The notes: generated by a model not told the origin, from the letters alone. A stretch of 64,000 bases of DNA from Candidatus Paraburkholderia kirkii (GCA_001189345.1 LFKV01000021.1:16115-80114), one strand, 5' to 3'. Positions 20,161-30,562 are shown, counted from the first letter of the stretch. Numbers and translations: made by a program.

Positions 20161-20643
20161 TCAGTCGTCTTCCGGGTGGAAGACGAGCGCCGCACCGTTC
20201 ATGCAGTAGCGCAGGCCCGTGGGCTTCGGGCCGTCGTCGAAGACGTGGCCGAGATGCCCGCCGCAGCGCCGGCAATGCACTTCGTTGCGCATGTGGCCGG
20301 CGGCGTCCGCGTGCATCGCGACAGCTCCGTCGAGCGGCTTCCAAAAGCTCGGCCAGCCGGTGCCGCTGTTAAACTTCTCCGCCGAAGAGAACAGCGGAAG
20401 ATCGCACCCCGCGCACAGGTACACGCCGCTGCGGCGTTCGTTGAGCAGCGGGCTCGCGAACGGCGGCTCGGTCCCGCCGCGCCGCAGCACGCGGAATTGC
20501 TCGGGGGAGAGGCGCCGCCGCCAATCGGCGGTGCTGTGATCGACTTCATATATCCACGCCGGAGCCGAACGCGCCGTGCCGCCGATGAACACGCTCGCCA
20601 TCATGCCGAAAAGACTGCGCTTCGTGCGTCTCATGATTTTCAT
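20161..20643 (-). CDS. msrB: Peptide-methionine (R)-S-oxide reductase MsrB, exported form
   Basis: Repairs R-methionine sulfoxide in proteins. The start at 20643 gives MKIMRRTKRSLFGMMASVFI, a basic, twin-arginine-containing N-terminus with a hydrophobic stretch, suggesting export. The MsrB domain follows: FRVLRRGGTEPPFASPLLNE, the zinc pairs CAGC and CRRCGG, GTGWPSFWKP, and the active-site end HVFDDGPKPTGLRYCMNGAAL, whose Cys is catalytic. At 160 residues and with no frame break it looks functional. It is one of the intact genes in an otherwise decayed stretch. Confidence 0.93.
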   Translation of the reverse strand: MKIMRRTKRSLFGMMASVFIGGTARSAPAWIYEVDHSTADWRRRLSPEQFRVLRRGGTEPPFASPLLNERRSGVYLCAGCDLPLFSSAEKFNSGTGWPSFWKPLDGAVAMHADAAGHMRNEVHCRRCGGHLGHVFDDGPKPTGLRYCMNGAALVFHPEDD

Positions 20644-20687
20644 CCGATGAACGCCCTCATGCCCGGTCGCCTCGCCGGCGCGCCGCG

Positions 20688-21449
20688 CTACGATTTGAGC
20701 CGGTATCCCGTCTTGAAGATCCACGCGATGATCGCGACGAATACCGCCAGAAATACTACCGTCATGCCGAGACTCACGCCGACTTGGACATCCGCGAGTC
20801 CGTAAAAGCTCCAGCGAAAGCCGCTGATCAGATAGACGACCGGATTGAACAGCGCGACGGCCTTCCAGAACGGCGGCAGGATGTTGATCGAATAGAAGCT
20901 GCCGCCGAGAAACGTGAGCGGCGTGACGATCAGCAGCGGAATGATCTGCAGTTTCTCGAAGCCGTCCGCCCAGATACCGATGATGAACCCGAGCAGGCTG
21001 AACGTCACGGACGTGAGCAACAGGAAGACGATCATCCAGACCGGATGATCGATTCTGAGCGGCACAAACAGCCGCGCGGTCAGAAGAATGATCAAGCCGA
21101 GGATGACGGACTTGGTGGCGGCCGCGCCGACATAGCTCAGGACGAGCTCGAAGTACGACACGGGCGCGGACAGCAGCTCGTAGATGGTGCCCGTGAACTT
21201 CGGAAAGTAGATGCCGAAGGACGCGTTGGCGATGCTCTGCGTGAGCAGCGACAGCATCACGAGCCCCGGCACGATGAACGCGCCGTAGCTGATTCCGTCG
21301 ACTTCCGGAATGCGCGAGCCGATGGCCGCGCCGAACACGACGAAATAGAGCGACGTGGAAATGACCGGCGACACGATGCTCTGCATCAGCGTGCGCCCGG
21401 CGCGCGCCATCTCGAAACGGTAGATCGCACGAACAGCGTATAGATTCAT
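20688..21449 (-). CDS. ABC-2 type transporter permease (NodJ/YadH-like)
   Basis: A 253-residue integral membrane permease with about six hydrophobic segments (e.g. [93 protein letters not shown]). The sequence [25 protein letters not shown] and [15 protein letters not shown] are typical of the ABC-2 exporter family. It starts at 21449 and overlaps the stop of its ATPase by four bases (ATGA-type), so the two are translationally coupled. The substrate is unknown; relatives export polysaccharides, lipo-oligosaccharides or drugs. Intact. Confidence 0.9.
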   Translation of the reverse strand: MNLYAVRAIYRFEMARAGRTLMQSIVSPVISTSLYFVVFGAAIGSRIPEVDGISYGAFIVPGLVMLSLLTQSIANASFGIYFPKFTGTIYELLSAPVSYFELVLSYVGAAATKSVILGLIILLTARLFVPLRIDHPVWMIVFLLLTSVTFSLLGFIIGIWADGFEKLQIIPLLIVTPLTFLGGSFYSINILPPFWKAVALFNPVVYLISGFRWSFYGLADVQVGVSLGMTVVFLAVFVAIIAWIFKTGYRLKS

Positions 21450-22372
21450 TTGGCTTCCCTGACGAGGCTCACGAAGATGTCTTCGAGCGAGCTCTGCGTC
21501 GTTTGCAGGTCCTTGAAACGCACGCCGGCTTCGTCGACGTGGCGCAACAGCGCGATGATGCGGCCCGGCTCGTCGTGCGCGTCGTAAGTGTAGGTGAGTT
21601 CAGCGCCGTCCGCCGAGCGGGCGAGGCCATAGGGCAGGAGCGCCGCCGGAATCTCCCCGAGCGGATGCTCGAGCTGCAGCGTGAGCTTCTTCTGCCCGAG
21701 CTTGCGCATGAGCTCGTGCTTCTCCTCGACGAGCACGATTTCCCCACGGTTGATGACGCCGATGCGGTCCGCCATCTCCTCCGCCTCCTCGGTGTAGTGC
21801 GTCGTCAGGATGATGGTCACGCCGTTCGACTTCAGCTCGCGCACGAGGTCCCACATGTCGCGCCGCAGCTCGACGTCGACGCCCGCGGTGGGCTCGTCGA
21901 GAAAAAGGATGTCCGGCTCGTGCGCGAGCGCCTTCGCGATCAGGACGCGCCGCTTCATGCCGCCCGAGAGCGTCATGATCTTGTTGTCCTTCTTGCTCCA
22001 GAGCGAGAGCGCCTTCAGCACCTTTTCGACGTGCGCCGGATTCTTCGGCCGGCCGAACAGCCCGCGGCTGAACGACACGGTCGCCCAGACGGTCTCGAAG
22101 GCGTCGGTGGTGAGCTCCTGCGGCACGAGGCCGATCATCGCGCGCGCGGCGCGGTAATCCGCGGCGATGTCATGGCCGGCGACGGTGATCTTGCCCTCGC
22201 TCGGATTCACGATGCCGCAGATGGTGCTGATGAGCGTGGTCTTGCCGGCGCCGTTCGGCCCGAGCAGCGCGAAAATCTCGCCGCGCCGGATCTCCAGGTT
22301 CACGTTCCGGAGCGCGCGGAAGCCCGACCCGTAGGTCTTGGACAGATTGGACACGGTGATGATCGTTGGCAT
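21446..22372 (-). CDS. ABC transporter ATP-binding protein (NodI/YadG-like)
   Basis: A 308-residue ATPase partner of the preceding permease. Walker [10 protein letters not shown] is at about residues 39-47, the signature LSGGMKRRV at about 140 and Walker B ILFLDEP at about 160, followed by the H-loop in [15 protein letters not shown]. The C-terminal region has a DUF4162-like extension ([19 protein letters not shown]). The start at 22372 gives [18 protein letters not shown], the normal beginning; a much longer upstream frame is spurious. Intact, suggesting that this exporter is still under selection. Confidence 0.92.
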   Translation of the reverse strand: MPTIITVSNLSKTYGSGFRALRNVNLEIRRGEIFALLGPNGAGKTTLISTICGIVNPSEGKITVAGHDIAADYRAARAMIGLVPQELTTDAFETVWATVSFSRGLFGRPKNPAHVEKVLKALSLWSKKDNKIMTLSGGMKRRVLIAKALAHEPDILFLDEPTAGVDVELRRDMWDLVRELKSNGVTIILTTHYTEEAEEMADRIGVINRGEIVLVEEKHELMRKLGQKKLTLQLEHPLGEIPAALLPYGLARSADGAELTYTYDAHDEPGRIIALLRHVDEAGVRFKDLQTTQSSLEDIFVSLVREAK

Positions 22373-22492
22373 GGCACGGACGATAGCAGATAGCGCGCGA
22401 TCCGGCTCGACCGAGGGGGCCGCCCGTCCGACCGGCGCGCGATGGGCATATCGATTGCTCGACAGGAAGGCGCCCGGCGCGAAGGAGCCAAA

Positions 22493-22909
22493 GTGGACAT
22501 CCCTACCTGCTCGCCCTCGATCACCACGATCATCCGCATGGATCACACGCACGTCATGGCGGCTTTCCACTGCTATCACGCCGGCACGCCGTGGTGGAGA
22601 AAGCGGGCCATCGTCGGACTGACCTGCACGGCGCTGGAGATCCACGCGCAGCTGGAGGAGGAGATTTTCTACCCGGCGCTCGGCATCGCCCTGCCGGGGG
22701 ACGAGATGCTCCGCAAGGCCGGGCCCGAGCACGACAGGATGAGAGCGGACATCGCGAAGCTGCGGGCGATGGGCCCTCACGACGCCGCCTTCGACGCACG
22801 CTTCATGCAGCTCATGCAGGAAGTGATGCATCACGTCGCGGACGAGGAAACCGTCCTGCTTCCGACCGCCGAGCGTGCGCTCGCCTCGCAGCTCGGCGAA
22901 CTCGGGTAG
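22493..22909 (+). CDS. Hemerythrin-domain protein
   Basis: The GTG start at 22493 is preferred because GAAGGAG lies five bases before it; an ATG at 22442 is also in frame. The four-helix hemerythrin signature is present: the first His in [26 protein letters not shown] (H-x3-E), [11 protein letters not shown] and [13 protein letters not shown]. These His/Glu/Asp residues bind a di-iron centre that senses or carries O2 or NO. Length, 138 residues, is normal. It opens the low-oxygen/respiratory gene island and is intact. Confidence 0.85.
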   Translation: MDIPTCSPSITTIIRMDHTHVMAAFHCYHAGTPWWRKRAIVGLTCTALEIHAQLEEEIFYPALGIALPGDEMLRKAGPEHDRMRADIAKLRAMGPHDAAFDARFMQLMQEVMHHVADEETVLLPTAERALASQLGELG

Positions 22910-22912
22910 CGG

Positions 22913-23083
22913 ATGACCGGACGGAGAATGCAACTCGTCGCGCGGAAGCGACCCGCGCTCATCGCCGCGCATACGGCCGGCACGTTTCCGCTGGCGACGC
23001 TCGCCGCGATGTCGCTCGGAGCGCTCGCCATCGCGCATTGTCTGCGGCCCTCGCCGGCGCGCCGCGCGAAACATCGCGCATAA
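22913..23083 (+). CDS. Small single-span membrane protein, 56 aa
   Basis: A short frame four bases after the hemerythrin gene: [20 protein letters not shown], then [20 protein letters not shown] and a basic tail ([11 protein letters not shown]) to TAA 23081-23083. It has one predicted membrane helix flanked by positive charges. No named family is recognised. Tight spacing to the hemerythrin gene suggests co-transcription; a random frame cannot be excluded. Confidence 0.45.
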   Translation: MTGRRMQLVARKRPALIAAHTAGTFPLATLAAMSLGALAIAHCLRPSPARRAKHRA

Positions 23084-23238
23084 AGCCGGCGTACAGCACG
23101 GCCGATCGGACGCCACCGCTCTGCTTCGTGCGGAACGCCGATTGCTGAAGGCTGCATGTCGCTGTCCGGCTTCTGTCTATCCACAACGGCTCCGGGCACG
23201 CATCCTACGCCCGACACCGGAAGACTCGCCGACCGACC

Positions 23239-24191
23239 ATGCAAAGCGCATTGAGCCCCGCAGGCATTCAGGCCAGCCGCATCCTCGAGCTGTGGCAACT
23301 GACGCTGATCGTCTGCTGCCTGGTCTTCGCGGCGATCCTTCTTGCATGCCTGATCGCGATGATGCGCGCCCCGCGCGCCGACCGCGCGACGCCCGCGGAT
23401 GTCTCCGTCGCGGGCAATCCGCAGCCGCGCGTGTGCTTCTGGGTGATCGCGGCGACGGGCGTATCCGCTTTTCTGCTTTTCGGACTGGTTCTCGCGGACG
23501 TGCTCACCGACCGCGCACTGTCGCGCCTGCCCGTGGACAACGCGCTGCGTATCGAGATGACGGGCTATCAATGGTGGTGGCAGGCGCGCTATTCGTCCGA
23601 CAGCGGCGCGCCCGGCTTCACGCTCGCCAACGAGCTGCACGGCCGGTGGGCCGCCCGGTCGTCGTGTCGCTGAAGGCCGCCGACGTCATTCATACGTTGT
23701 GGGCGCCGAATCTGCATGGCAAGAAAGACATAATTCCGGGCCGCGACGCGACCATCGAATTCCGCGCGGACAAGGCGGGCGTGTATCGCGGACAGTGCGC
23801 CGAATTCTGCGGCTACGAACACGCGCTGATGGCGTTCTCGATCGTCGCCGAACCGCCTGAGCAATACGAAGCGTGGGCCGCGCGGCAGCGCGAGCCGGCT
23901 CCCGCGCCTCCGGACGAGATGGCCGCGCACGGCCGCGACGACTTCATGAGCCAGGACTGCGCGCGCTGCCACGCCGTGCGCGGAACCGATGCGCGCGGCG
24001 CGATCGGCCCCGATCTCACCCATGTCGCGAGCAGGCAGTTCATCGCGGCCAGCACGCTCGCCAACAATCGCGGCAACCTCGCCGGATGGATCCTCGATCC
24101 GCGCACGCTCAAGCCCGGCACGGTCATGCTGCCCACGCGTCTGCCGCCCGCCGATCTGCAGGCGCTGCTCACCTGGATGGAGACGCTCCCA
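23239..24191 (+). pseudogene. coxB: Cytochrome c oxidase subunit II with cytochrome c domain, frameshifted
   Basis: A caa3-type subunit II. Two membrane helices (LWQLTLIVCCLVFAAILLAC; VCFWVIAATGVSAFLLFGLV) precede the conserved aromatic patch GYQWWWQARY. The frame shifts near 23655. The CuA domain continues with DVIHTLWAPNLHGKKDIIPG and QCAEFCGYEHALM (Cys, Cys, His and Met ligands). A C-terminal heme-c domain has DCARCHAVRG and the distal Met in GTVMLPT. No stop separates it from coxA in the surviving frame (METLPMSDEPS), so a second small change near the junction is likely. Confidence 0.9.
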
Positions 24192-26105
24192 ATGAGCGAC
24201 GAGCCGAGCGCCGCGCCTCTCCTCGATGGTCCGCACGCGCCGCTTGCCGAGCGCGAGGCGCTTGCCGCGACGTGGCGCGATCCGCCCGGCTTCATCGGCA
24301 TGTTAAGCGCGATCGACCACAAGACCATCGCCCGCCGCTTCATCGTGACGACGTTCGTATTCTTCCTGCTCGCCGGGCTGCTCGCGCTCGCCATGCGCAC
24401 GCAGCTCGCGCGGCCGGACCAGCGCCTCATCGGCCCGAACCTCTACAACGAGCTCTTCACGATGCACGGCACGACGATGATGTTCCTCTTCGCCGTGCTG
24501 GTCATGTAGGCGGTCGCCGCGTTCCTCGTGCCGCTGATGATCGGCGCGCGCAGCATCGCGTTTCCGCGCATGAACGCCTACGCGTACTGGGTGTTCCTGT
24601 TCGGCGGCGTCCTGCTGTTCGCGTCGCTCGTCGTGAACACTGCGCCGAACGCCGGCTGGTTCAGCTACGTGCCGCTCGCCGGTCCCGACTATTCGCCCGG
24701 CAAGGGCGCCGACATCTGGGCGCAGATGATCACCTTCACCGAGCTCTCCGGCCTGCTCGAAGCCGTGGTGCTCATCACGACGATCTTCAAGCTGCGCGCG
24801 CCGGGCATGTCGCTTTTCGTATGGGCGACACTCGTCACGCAGTTCATGGTCGTCTTCGCGATGCCCGCGGCCATGCTGTGCAGCACCGCGCTCATTCTCG
24901 ATCGGCTCGTCGGCACGCATTTCTACAACCCCGCCAAGGGCGGCGACGTGCTCCTGTGGCAGCACCTCTTCTGGTTTTTCGGCCATCCCGAGGTGTATCT
25001 GATCTTCATCCCGCCGCTCGGCTTCATCTCGTCGATCATTCCGACCTTCGCGCGCCGCCCGGTGTTCGGCTATCCGGCGATGGTGCTCGCGCTCATCGGC
25101 ACCGCGTTCCTCTCGTTCGGCCTGTGGGTGCACCACATGTTCGCGACGAACATTCCCGAGCTGGGCAAGAGCTTCTTCACGGCCGCGAGCCTGATGATCG
25201 CGATTCCGTCCGCGATCCAGATCTTCTGCTGGATCGGCACGCTATGGACCGGGCGGCTCGTCCTGCGCACGCCCCTGCTGTTCGTGCTCGCGTTCTTCTT
25301 CATTCTCGTGATGGGCGGCATGACCGGCATCATGGTCGCGTCCGTCCCGCTCGACCTGCAGGTTCACGATACCTACTTCGTCGTCGCGCATCTACATTAC
25401 GTGCTGCTGGGCGGCGCCGTGTTTCCGCTCTTCGGCGCGTTCTTCTACTGGTTCCCCAAGTTCGCAGGCCGCATGCTCGGCGAGCGGCTCGGCAAGTGGC
25501 AGTTCTGGCTGTTCTTCATCGGCTTCAACATGACCTTCTTCGATGCATCTGCTCGGCCTCGAAAGCATGCCGCGGCGCGTCTGGACCTACCCGCACGGAC
25601 TCGGCTGGGACAGCATGAACTTGACCGCGACCGTCGGCGCGTAAATGATCGCGGCGAGCGTGCTGCTCTTCGTCGTCAATGTCGCGAAGAGCATGCGCGG
25701 CAGCGAGCGCGCGTGCGCCGACCCGTGGGGTGCGGGCACGCTCGAGTGGAGCGTGCCCTCGCCGCCGCCGCACAACTTCGATGCGATCCCGGTCGTGCAT
25801 GGCCGCGACCCGTTGTGGGAGCCATCCGCGCAGCCGGCCTTCGTCGCGGGACTCGCCGCCGACGCGCGCGAGGTGCTGGTGACGAGCGTGCTCGATGCGC
25901 AGCCCGATCATCGTCCGATGTTCCCGACGCCTTCCATCTGGCCGTTCGCGAGCGCCGTGGCGACCGCCATCCTTTTCATCGGATCGATCTATACGCCGTG
26001 GGCGGTCGTATGGGCCTCGCTGCCGGTAGCGGTCGCGACGATCGGCTGGTTCTGGCCAAATGCGGCGAGAACCGCATTGCGCTCGCGCAGGAGCAACGGC
26101 CATGA
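24192..26105 (+). pseudogene. coxA: Cytochrome c oxidase subunit I, nonsense and frameshift mutations
   Basis: Heme-copper oxidase catalytic subunit. Heme and CuB ligands are recognisable: LFTMHGTTMMFLFA, WFFGHPEVYLIFIPP, LWVHHMFATNIPE and VAHLHYVLLGGAVFPLFGAF. Two in-frame stops interrupt it: TAG at 24507-24509, where the family has Gln (AVLVM*AVAAF), and TAA at 25642-25644, where Tyr is expected (VGA*MIAAS). A shift lies near 25540 (FFD then MHLLGLESMPRRVW in another frame) and a further one near 26060. The C-terminal end runs to 26105 and overlaps the coxC start. It should be a terminal oxidase for aerobic respiration; non-functional here. Confidence 0.93.
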
Positions 26106-26748
26106 GTGCGGATACGCGCGCGGCGCGTGCTCATCCCGGCCCGGACGGCACGGCGCAGCCGGTGCTCGACGTGCGCACGCTGCCGACCTTCGCCTTCGGT
26201 CACCGCAGCGTGATGTGGTGGAGCACGAGGGGCCTGATGCTAATCGAAGGCACCGAAGGCACGGTGTTCGCCATCGCCGCGATGATGTACTTCTATTTGC
26301 GCACGCGCGCCCCGGCCTGGCCGATGGCGGCTGATGCGCCGGGCCTATCGTGGGGCACGCTCAATACGCTCGTGCTGCTCGCAAGCCTATGGCCCAACCA
26401 GCTCGCCAAGAATGCGGCGGAACGCGGCGACCGGGCAAGGGCGGCGCGCTGGCTCGCCGTCTGCCTCGTTTCGGCTATCGCGTTTCTCGTGATACGCGCG
26501 CTCGAGTTCGCCGCCCTGAACGTGAGCTGGTACACGAATGCGTACGGATCGGTCGTCTGGCTGCTGCTCGATCTGCATACGACGCACCCGACACCGTCGA
26601 TACCGCCGTGCTCGCCGTGCTGCTCTTCACGGGGCCATTCGAAGGCAAGCGGCTCGTCGATGTCAGCGAGAACGCGTTGTACTGGTACTTCGTCGTGCTG
26701 AGCTGGCTGCCGATCTACGGCGTCATTTACTGGGCTTCGCGATTCTGA
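26102..26748 (+). pseudogene. coxC: Cytochrome c oxidase subunit III, frameshifted
   Basis: The start at 26102 overlaps the end of coxA (ATGA). The protein has the subunit III pattern: GHRSVMWWSTRGLMLIEGTEGTVFAIAAMMYFYLR, GTLNTLVLLASLWPN and DLHTTHP. A shift near 26590 moves the remainder (AVLAVLLFTGPFEGKRLVDV and NALYWYFVVLSWLPIYGVIY) to another frame. The three oxidase genes are in the usual B-A-C order with overlapping ends, indicating one operon. Confidence 0.86.
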
Positions 26749-26756
26749 CTTCGAAC

Positions 26757-27044
26757 ATGAAAACCTGGCTCGCGCTTCTCGGCGCTCCGTTGATCGTGCT
26801 CGGCTGCCTCAGCGTGAACTATGCGCTGGTCGCGCCCGCCTGCGGCCTCGGAAGCCGCGCGCTGCTCGATAGCGTGAGCGGCGCGAGCGTCGTCGTCTGC
26901 ACGCTCGCCCTGCCGACACCCGACGGCGCGGACCGGCCCGCGCGCGCCGGGTTCGTTGCGGCGGTCGCGGCCGGCGTCGGCGCGCTGTCGGTCCTGTCCG
27001 TGATCGCCATATCGATACCGCAATGGCTACTGCCCGCCTGCTGA
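26757..27044 (+). CDS. Small membrane protein of the cox cluster, 95 aa
   Basis: MKTWLALLGAPLIVLGCLSV opens a first membrane segment (possibly a signal peptide). Two more hydrophobic stretches follow (SVSGASVVVCTLALP; VAAVAAGVGALSVLSVIAIS). The frame is intact, nine bases after coxC, and overlaps the start of the CtaG-like gene by 22 bases. Comparable small genes accompany caa3 oxidase operons in Burkholderiales. The function is unknown, possibly an accessory subunit. Confidence 0.62.
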   Translation: MKTWLALLGAPLIVLGCLSVNYALVAPACGLGSRALLDSVSGASVVVCTLALPTPDGADRPARAGFVAAVAAGVGALSVLSVIAISIPQWLLPAC

Positions 27045-27945
27045 AATGCACGCTCCCGTACGCCCTCGCCGCATGCGGCAATGCCCATGCGCACGCCGTC
27101 GCGTCGGGCTCGCGCACCGCCGATGCGGCGCCGCTCGCCTGGACGCTCGAGCCGTGGCCTCATCCTGCTGGCCGTGAGCCTGACGCTCTAGCGGGCTATC
27201 TGCGGCTGCGCGCGCGAAGCGCACGGGGCCGCACGGGACGCGCCGCACGGCTCGCGGCCTTCGGCACCGGATGGCTCACGCTCGTGGCCGCGCTCGTATC
27301 TCCGCTGCATGCATTGAGCGAGTGGCTTTTTCCCGCCCACATGCTCCAGCACGAGCTGTTCATGTTCGTGGCCGCGTTGCTTCTCGTGATCGGGCGGCCG
27401 CTCGCCGTATGGCTCTGGGCGTTTCCCGCCGCCGCCCGCAGGCGCATCGGCGCAGCGGCGCGCTCGCGCTGGATCAGGCAGCCGTGGCGCTGGCTGACGC
27501 TGCCCGCCGTCGTCTGGACGCTGCACGCCGCGCTCTGGTGCTGGCATGTGCCGCGCTTCTTCGAAGCGGCGCTCGCGCATCCCGGCATCCACACGTTGCA
27601 GCATGCAAGCTTCCTCGGGAGCGCGCTGCTCTTCTGGTGGACGGTGTTCGGCCGTCCGTCGGACACGCCTGGCGCATCGAACGCGCACTCGATGCTGTCC
27701 CTGTTCACGACGATGGTTCATACCGGCGCGCTGCTCACGCTCGCGCCGGGCGTCTGGTATCCGTCGTGCATCGAGACGACCCTCGCCCTCGGCTTCGATC
27801 CGTTGCAGGACCAGCAACTCGGCGGCCTCGTGATGTGGGTCCCAAGGCGGCCTGGCATATCTGATCGGCGGGCTGCTCGTCGGTGCGCGCTGGCTGGCGC
27901 GACGCGCCCCGCCGGTCGGGTCCGGCGTAGCGCGCGAGGGATGAG
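27023..27945 (+). pseudogene. ctaG: CtaG-like caa3 oxidase assembly factor, frameshifted
   Basis: A multi-span membrane protein of the caa3_CtaG family. Core: FGTGWLTLVAALVSPLHALSEWLFPAHMLQHELFMFVAALLLVIGRP, then WHVPRFFEAALAHPGIHTLQHASFLGSALLFWW and FTTMVHTGALLTLAPGVWYPSC, with the several His residues of the family. Between about 27165 and 27212 the first helix is scrambled (PHPAGREPDALAGYL where an adjacent frame reads LILLAVSLTL), which looks like two compensating indels. A further shift near 27845 moves the last helix (GLAYLIGGLLVGARWLARRAP) to another frame. It would have delivered copper to the adjacent oxidase. Confidence 0.82.
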
Positions 27946-27947
27946 AC

Positions 27948-28328
27948 ATGCGCAACGTCGCGATCGCGCTTCTGGCCGTCGTCGCGTTGGCCGCGTGCGA
28001 AGGGAAGCCGCCTTCGTCCGACACGATCACCGGCGGCAACCCCCGGCACGGTCTCGACGCGATCCGGCGTCATGGCTGCAGCGCCTGTCACCGGATCGAC
28101 GGCGTGCCGGGCGCTTACGGCACGGTCGGACCGACGCTGCAGGACATCGGCGAGCGCGCCTACGTCGCGGGCAGGCTGCCCATCGCGGGCAGGCTGCCCA
28201 ATTCGCCGGAGAATCTGCAGATGTGGATCCGCTTCCCGCAACGCATCGCGTCCGGCAGCGCGATGCCCGATCTCGGCGTCGACGAGATCGACGCGCGCGA
28301 CATCGCCGCTTATTTGTATCACCAATGA
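27948..28328 (+). CDS. Cytochrome c lipoprotein with an 18-bp duplication
   Basis: MRNVAIALLAVVALAAC is a lipoprotein signal with its lipobox Cys at residue 17. One heme-c site, CSACH, is at about residue 44 (HGCSACHRIDGVPG) and a likely axial Met lies in GSAMPDLGVDEIDARDIAAYL. At 126 residues it is intact but carries a tandem insertion, AGRLPI-AGRLPN, produced by an exact 18-bp duplication at 28165-28200; relatives should have one copy. It overlaps the next cytochrome gene by four bases (ATGA). Probably an electron carrier of the oxidase island. Confidence 0.86.
   Translation: MRNVAIALLAVVALAACEGKPPSSDTITGGNPRHGLDAIRRHGCSACHRIDGVPGAYGTVGPTLQDIGERAYVAGRLPIAGRLPNSPENLQMWIRFPQRIASGSAMPDLGVDEIDARDIAAYLYHQ
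28165..28200. repeat. 18-bp in-frame tandem duplication
   Basis: TCGCGGGCAGGCTGCCCA is repeated exactly, 28165-28182 and 28183-28200, adding six residues to the cytochrome without breaking its frame. Confidence 0.94.
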
Positions 28329-29589
28329 CGATGAACCCGATGCACGCCATTTCGCGTTTCGTTGCGGTCCTGCTGCTGTGGCCGTGCGCCGTCATCGCGG
28401 GCGATGCATCGCCGTCGCCGGAACTGCTCGCGCGCGGCGCGTACCTCGCAAAGGCGGCGGATTGCGCGGGATGCCATACCGCGCCGTTCGACGGCGCGCC
28501 GTACGCGGGCGGGCTCGACATGACCTCGCCGTTCGGCACCATCGTCAGCAGCAATATCACGCCGGACCGGAAGACCGGCATCGGCGCATACAGCTGCGAG
28601 GATTTCGCGAAGGCGCTGCGCGAAGGCGTAGCGCCCGGCGGCAAAGGCCTGTATCCCGCGATGCCGTATTCCGCCTTCGTGAAGATCACCGACGACATGC
28701 GTGCGCTTTACGCCTACATGATGCACGGCGTGCCGCCCGTGCGGCACCGGCCGCCCGAAACCAGGGTGCCGTTTCCGTTCGATCAGCGCTGGGCACTGCG
28801 CGTGTGGCGGATGGCCTTCTTGCCCAAGGAACGATTCGAGCGGGAATCGCGGCGCATATCTCGTGCAGTCGCTCGGGCACTGCGGCTCGTGCCATACTCC
28901 GCGCGGCGTCGGCTATCAGGAACGCGGCTATGACGAAGCGTCGAAGACCTTCCTTTCCGGCGGCGTCAACGACAACTGGTTCGCGCCGGATCTGCGCGCC
29001 GACCCCGGCTCCGGACTGGGACGCATCGCACAGGAGGACATCGCCGCGTTCCTCGGAACCGGGCATGGCGCGGGCATGGCCGCATATGGCAGCATGGTCG
29101 AGACGATCGAGGACAGCCTGCAATATCTGACCGACGACCTGCGCTCGATCGCGTCGTACCTGAAGGCGCTGCCCGCCACCGGCGCGGCGGACGGCGTGTT
29201 CGACCCGGCGCTCGCGCAGCGGGGGCGGCTCAAGACGCGCGCGCCCGACACACCGCCCGAGCAAGGCGCGGTGGTGTACACGGGCTTCTGCGCGCAATGC
29301 CATCGCGGCAACGGACGAGGCGTGCACAATGCGTTTCCCGCGCTCGCCGGCAACCCGTCCGTCATCGGCGAGGATACGACGTCGCTCATCCGGCTGCTCG
29401 TCGAGGGCGGCAACAGTCCCGCGACGGTTCACGGTCCGCCGCGCCAGTCGATGTCTTCATTCGCCGGCCGCCTGACCGATGCGCAGATCGCGCAGGTGCT
29501 CACGTTCGTACGCGCGTCATGGGGGCAACGATGCGCGTCCCGTCACGACGAACGACGTCTCCTCGATGCGCAGCAGACTGCACAAGTGA
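28325..29589 (+). pseudogene. Tri-heme cytochrome c subunit of a membrane dehydrogenase, frameshifted
   Basis: A signal peptide (ISRFVAVLLLWPCAVIAGDA) precedes three heme-c sites: CAGCH (AADCAGCHTAPF), CGSCH (LGHCGSCHTPRG) and CAQCH (GFCAQCHRGNG). This is the pattern of the AdhB/GcdC cytochrome subunits that pass electrons from periplasmic alcohol, aldehyde or gluconate dehydrogenases to quinone. The frame shifts near 28860, between the first and second domain, and near 29525, shortly before the end (NDARPVTTNDVSSMRSRLHK). No dehydrogenase subunit is in the window; it may have served the PaoABC enzyme or one elsewhere. Confidence 0.86.
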
Positions 29590-29719
29590 GTCCGGCCGAT
29601 CGGCGGCGGCAACATCGCGTGGACGTGCGAAAGGTCCGGACCATGAATGCCGCCCGCGGCCTCGGCGACACCGCGCACGGTTCGCCTCGCGTTGCCGCTT
29701 CGACAGGCAGGAACCGGCC

Positions 29720-29733
29720 TGATCTGGATCAAG
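29720..29733. promoter_or_regulatory. FNR/ANR-type box
   Basis: CTGATCTGGATCAA matches the FNR/ANR consensus TTGAT-N4-ATCAA with one mismatch. It lies just upstream of the truncated universal stress protein gene. A second, related site at 30548-30562 supports low-oxygen control of this region. No clear -10 element is seen downstream, possibly because of the deletion that removed the 5' end of the gene. Confidence 0.65.
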
Positions 29734-29739
29734 CGTCTC

Positions 29740-30551
29740 TCACGCTTCCGCGCTCGTTCGATGCAGTCCGCCAGGGCCTCGTGAGCGACGCCTGGAACAT
29801 GCTGAATCACGCCCGGACGAGATTCGCCGAGGCCGGCGTTCGCGCGGACACCGACCTGCTCGATCTGTGGGGGCGCAGCGGGGACGTCGTGCAGGCGATC
29901 GCTGAGGCAGCCGAGAACTGGAACGCGGAGTTGCTCGTTATCGGCGCGCGTCAGCATCACGGGTTGTTGCGCTGGGTGGATCACAGTGTCGCGGAGCCCC
30001 TGGCGAGAAACGTCAGGCTGCCCATTCTGATCGTTCCGGAGTCGTTCGAATCGACACTTTCGGACCGGCCGCGACGCATTCTCTTCGCCGTCGACGGCAG
30101 CATGGAAGTGCTGCCCGCCCTGCGCCTCGGCGCAAGGTTCGCCACGCCCGACACGCATGTCCGCGCGATCTACGTCATCGACAAGGCCGCGCGCTTCGGC
30201 AACCCGCTGCCCTTCGCCCTGCTCGAGCGGGTCTTCGTCGAAGAAGGCAAGTCGGCCATCGCCATCGCGCGATGGGTGCTCGATCACGTTCCCGGCGAGA
30301 AGATGACCGAGATCGTGAGCACGAACCAATGCAGGGACGATATCGCTCACACCATCGTGCGCGAGGCGAACGCATGGCGCGCTGACCTGCTCGTCATGGG
30401 CACGCACGGCCGGCGCGGCGCCGCGCGCTGGCTGCTCGGCAGCGTGGCGAGCCGGGTGGCGCGCATCACGAGCACGCCGCTGCTGCTCGTCAACACCGCG
30501 CTCATTGCGCCCGCGCGCCGCACAGCCGGCGGCCGGACCCATGACGACTGA
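29740..30551 (+). pseudogene. Tandem universal stress protein, N-terminus deleted
   Basis: Two UspA domains. The first lacks its beginning: the protein-like sequence starts at SFDAVRQGLVSDAWNMLNHA, while the usual start with the ATP-binding K-I-L-x-A-x-D segment and about 60 residues are missing. The second domain is complete: PRRILFAVDGSMEVLPALRLG through DLLVMGTHGRRGAARWLLGSV (the G-x2-G-x9-G nucleotide motif) and TPLLLVN. The stop is at 30549-30551. The frame continues upstream, fused to unrelated residues after the cytochrome gene, with no plausible start. Usp pairs are common in low-oxygen regulons. Confidence 0.8.
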
Positions 30552-30562
30552 TCCAGATCAAT
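30548..30562. promoter_or_regulatory. FNR/ANR-type box before the nitroreductase gene
   Basis: CTGATCCAGATCAAT matches TTGAT-N4-ATCAA with one mismatch. It overlaps the end of the stress-protein gene and lies about 75 bases before the nitroreductase start, a suitable activator distance. Confidence 0.68.

Noticed and set aside
21446..23116. 556-residue version of the ABC ATPase starting far upstream
   Set aside because: The extra 248 residues are low-complexity antisense to the hemerythrin gene; the family N-terminus begins at 22372.
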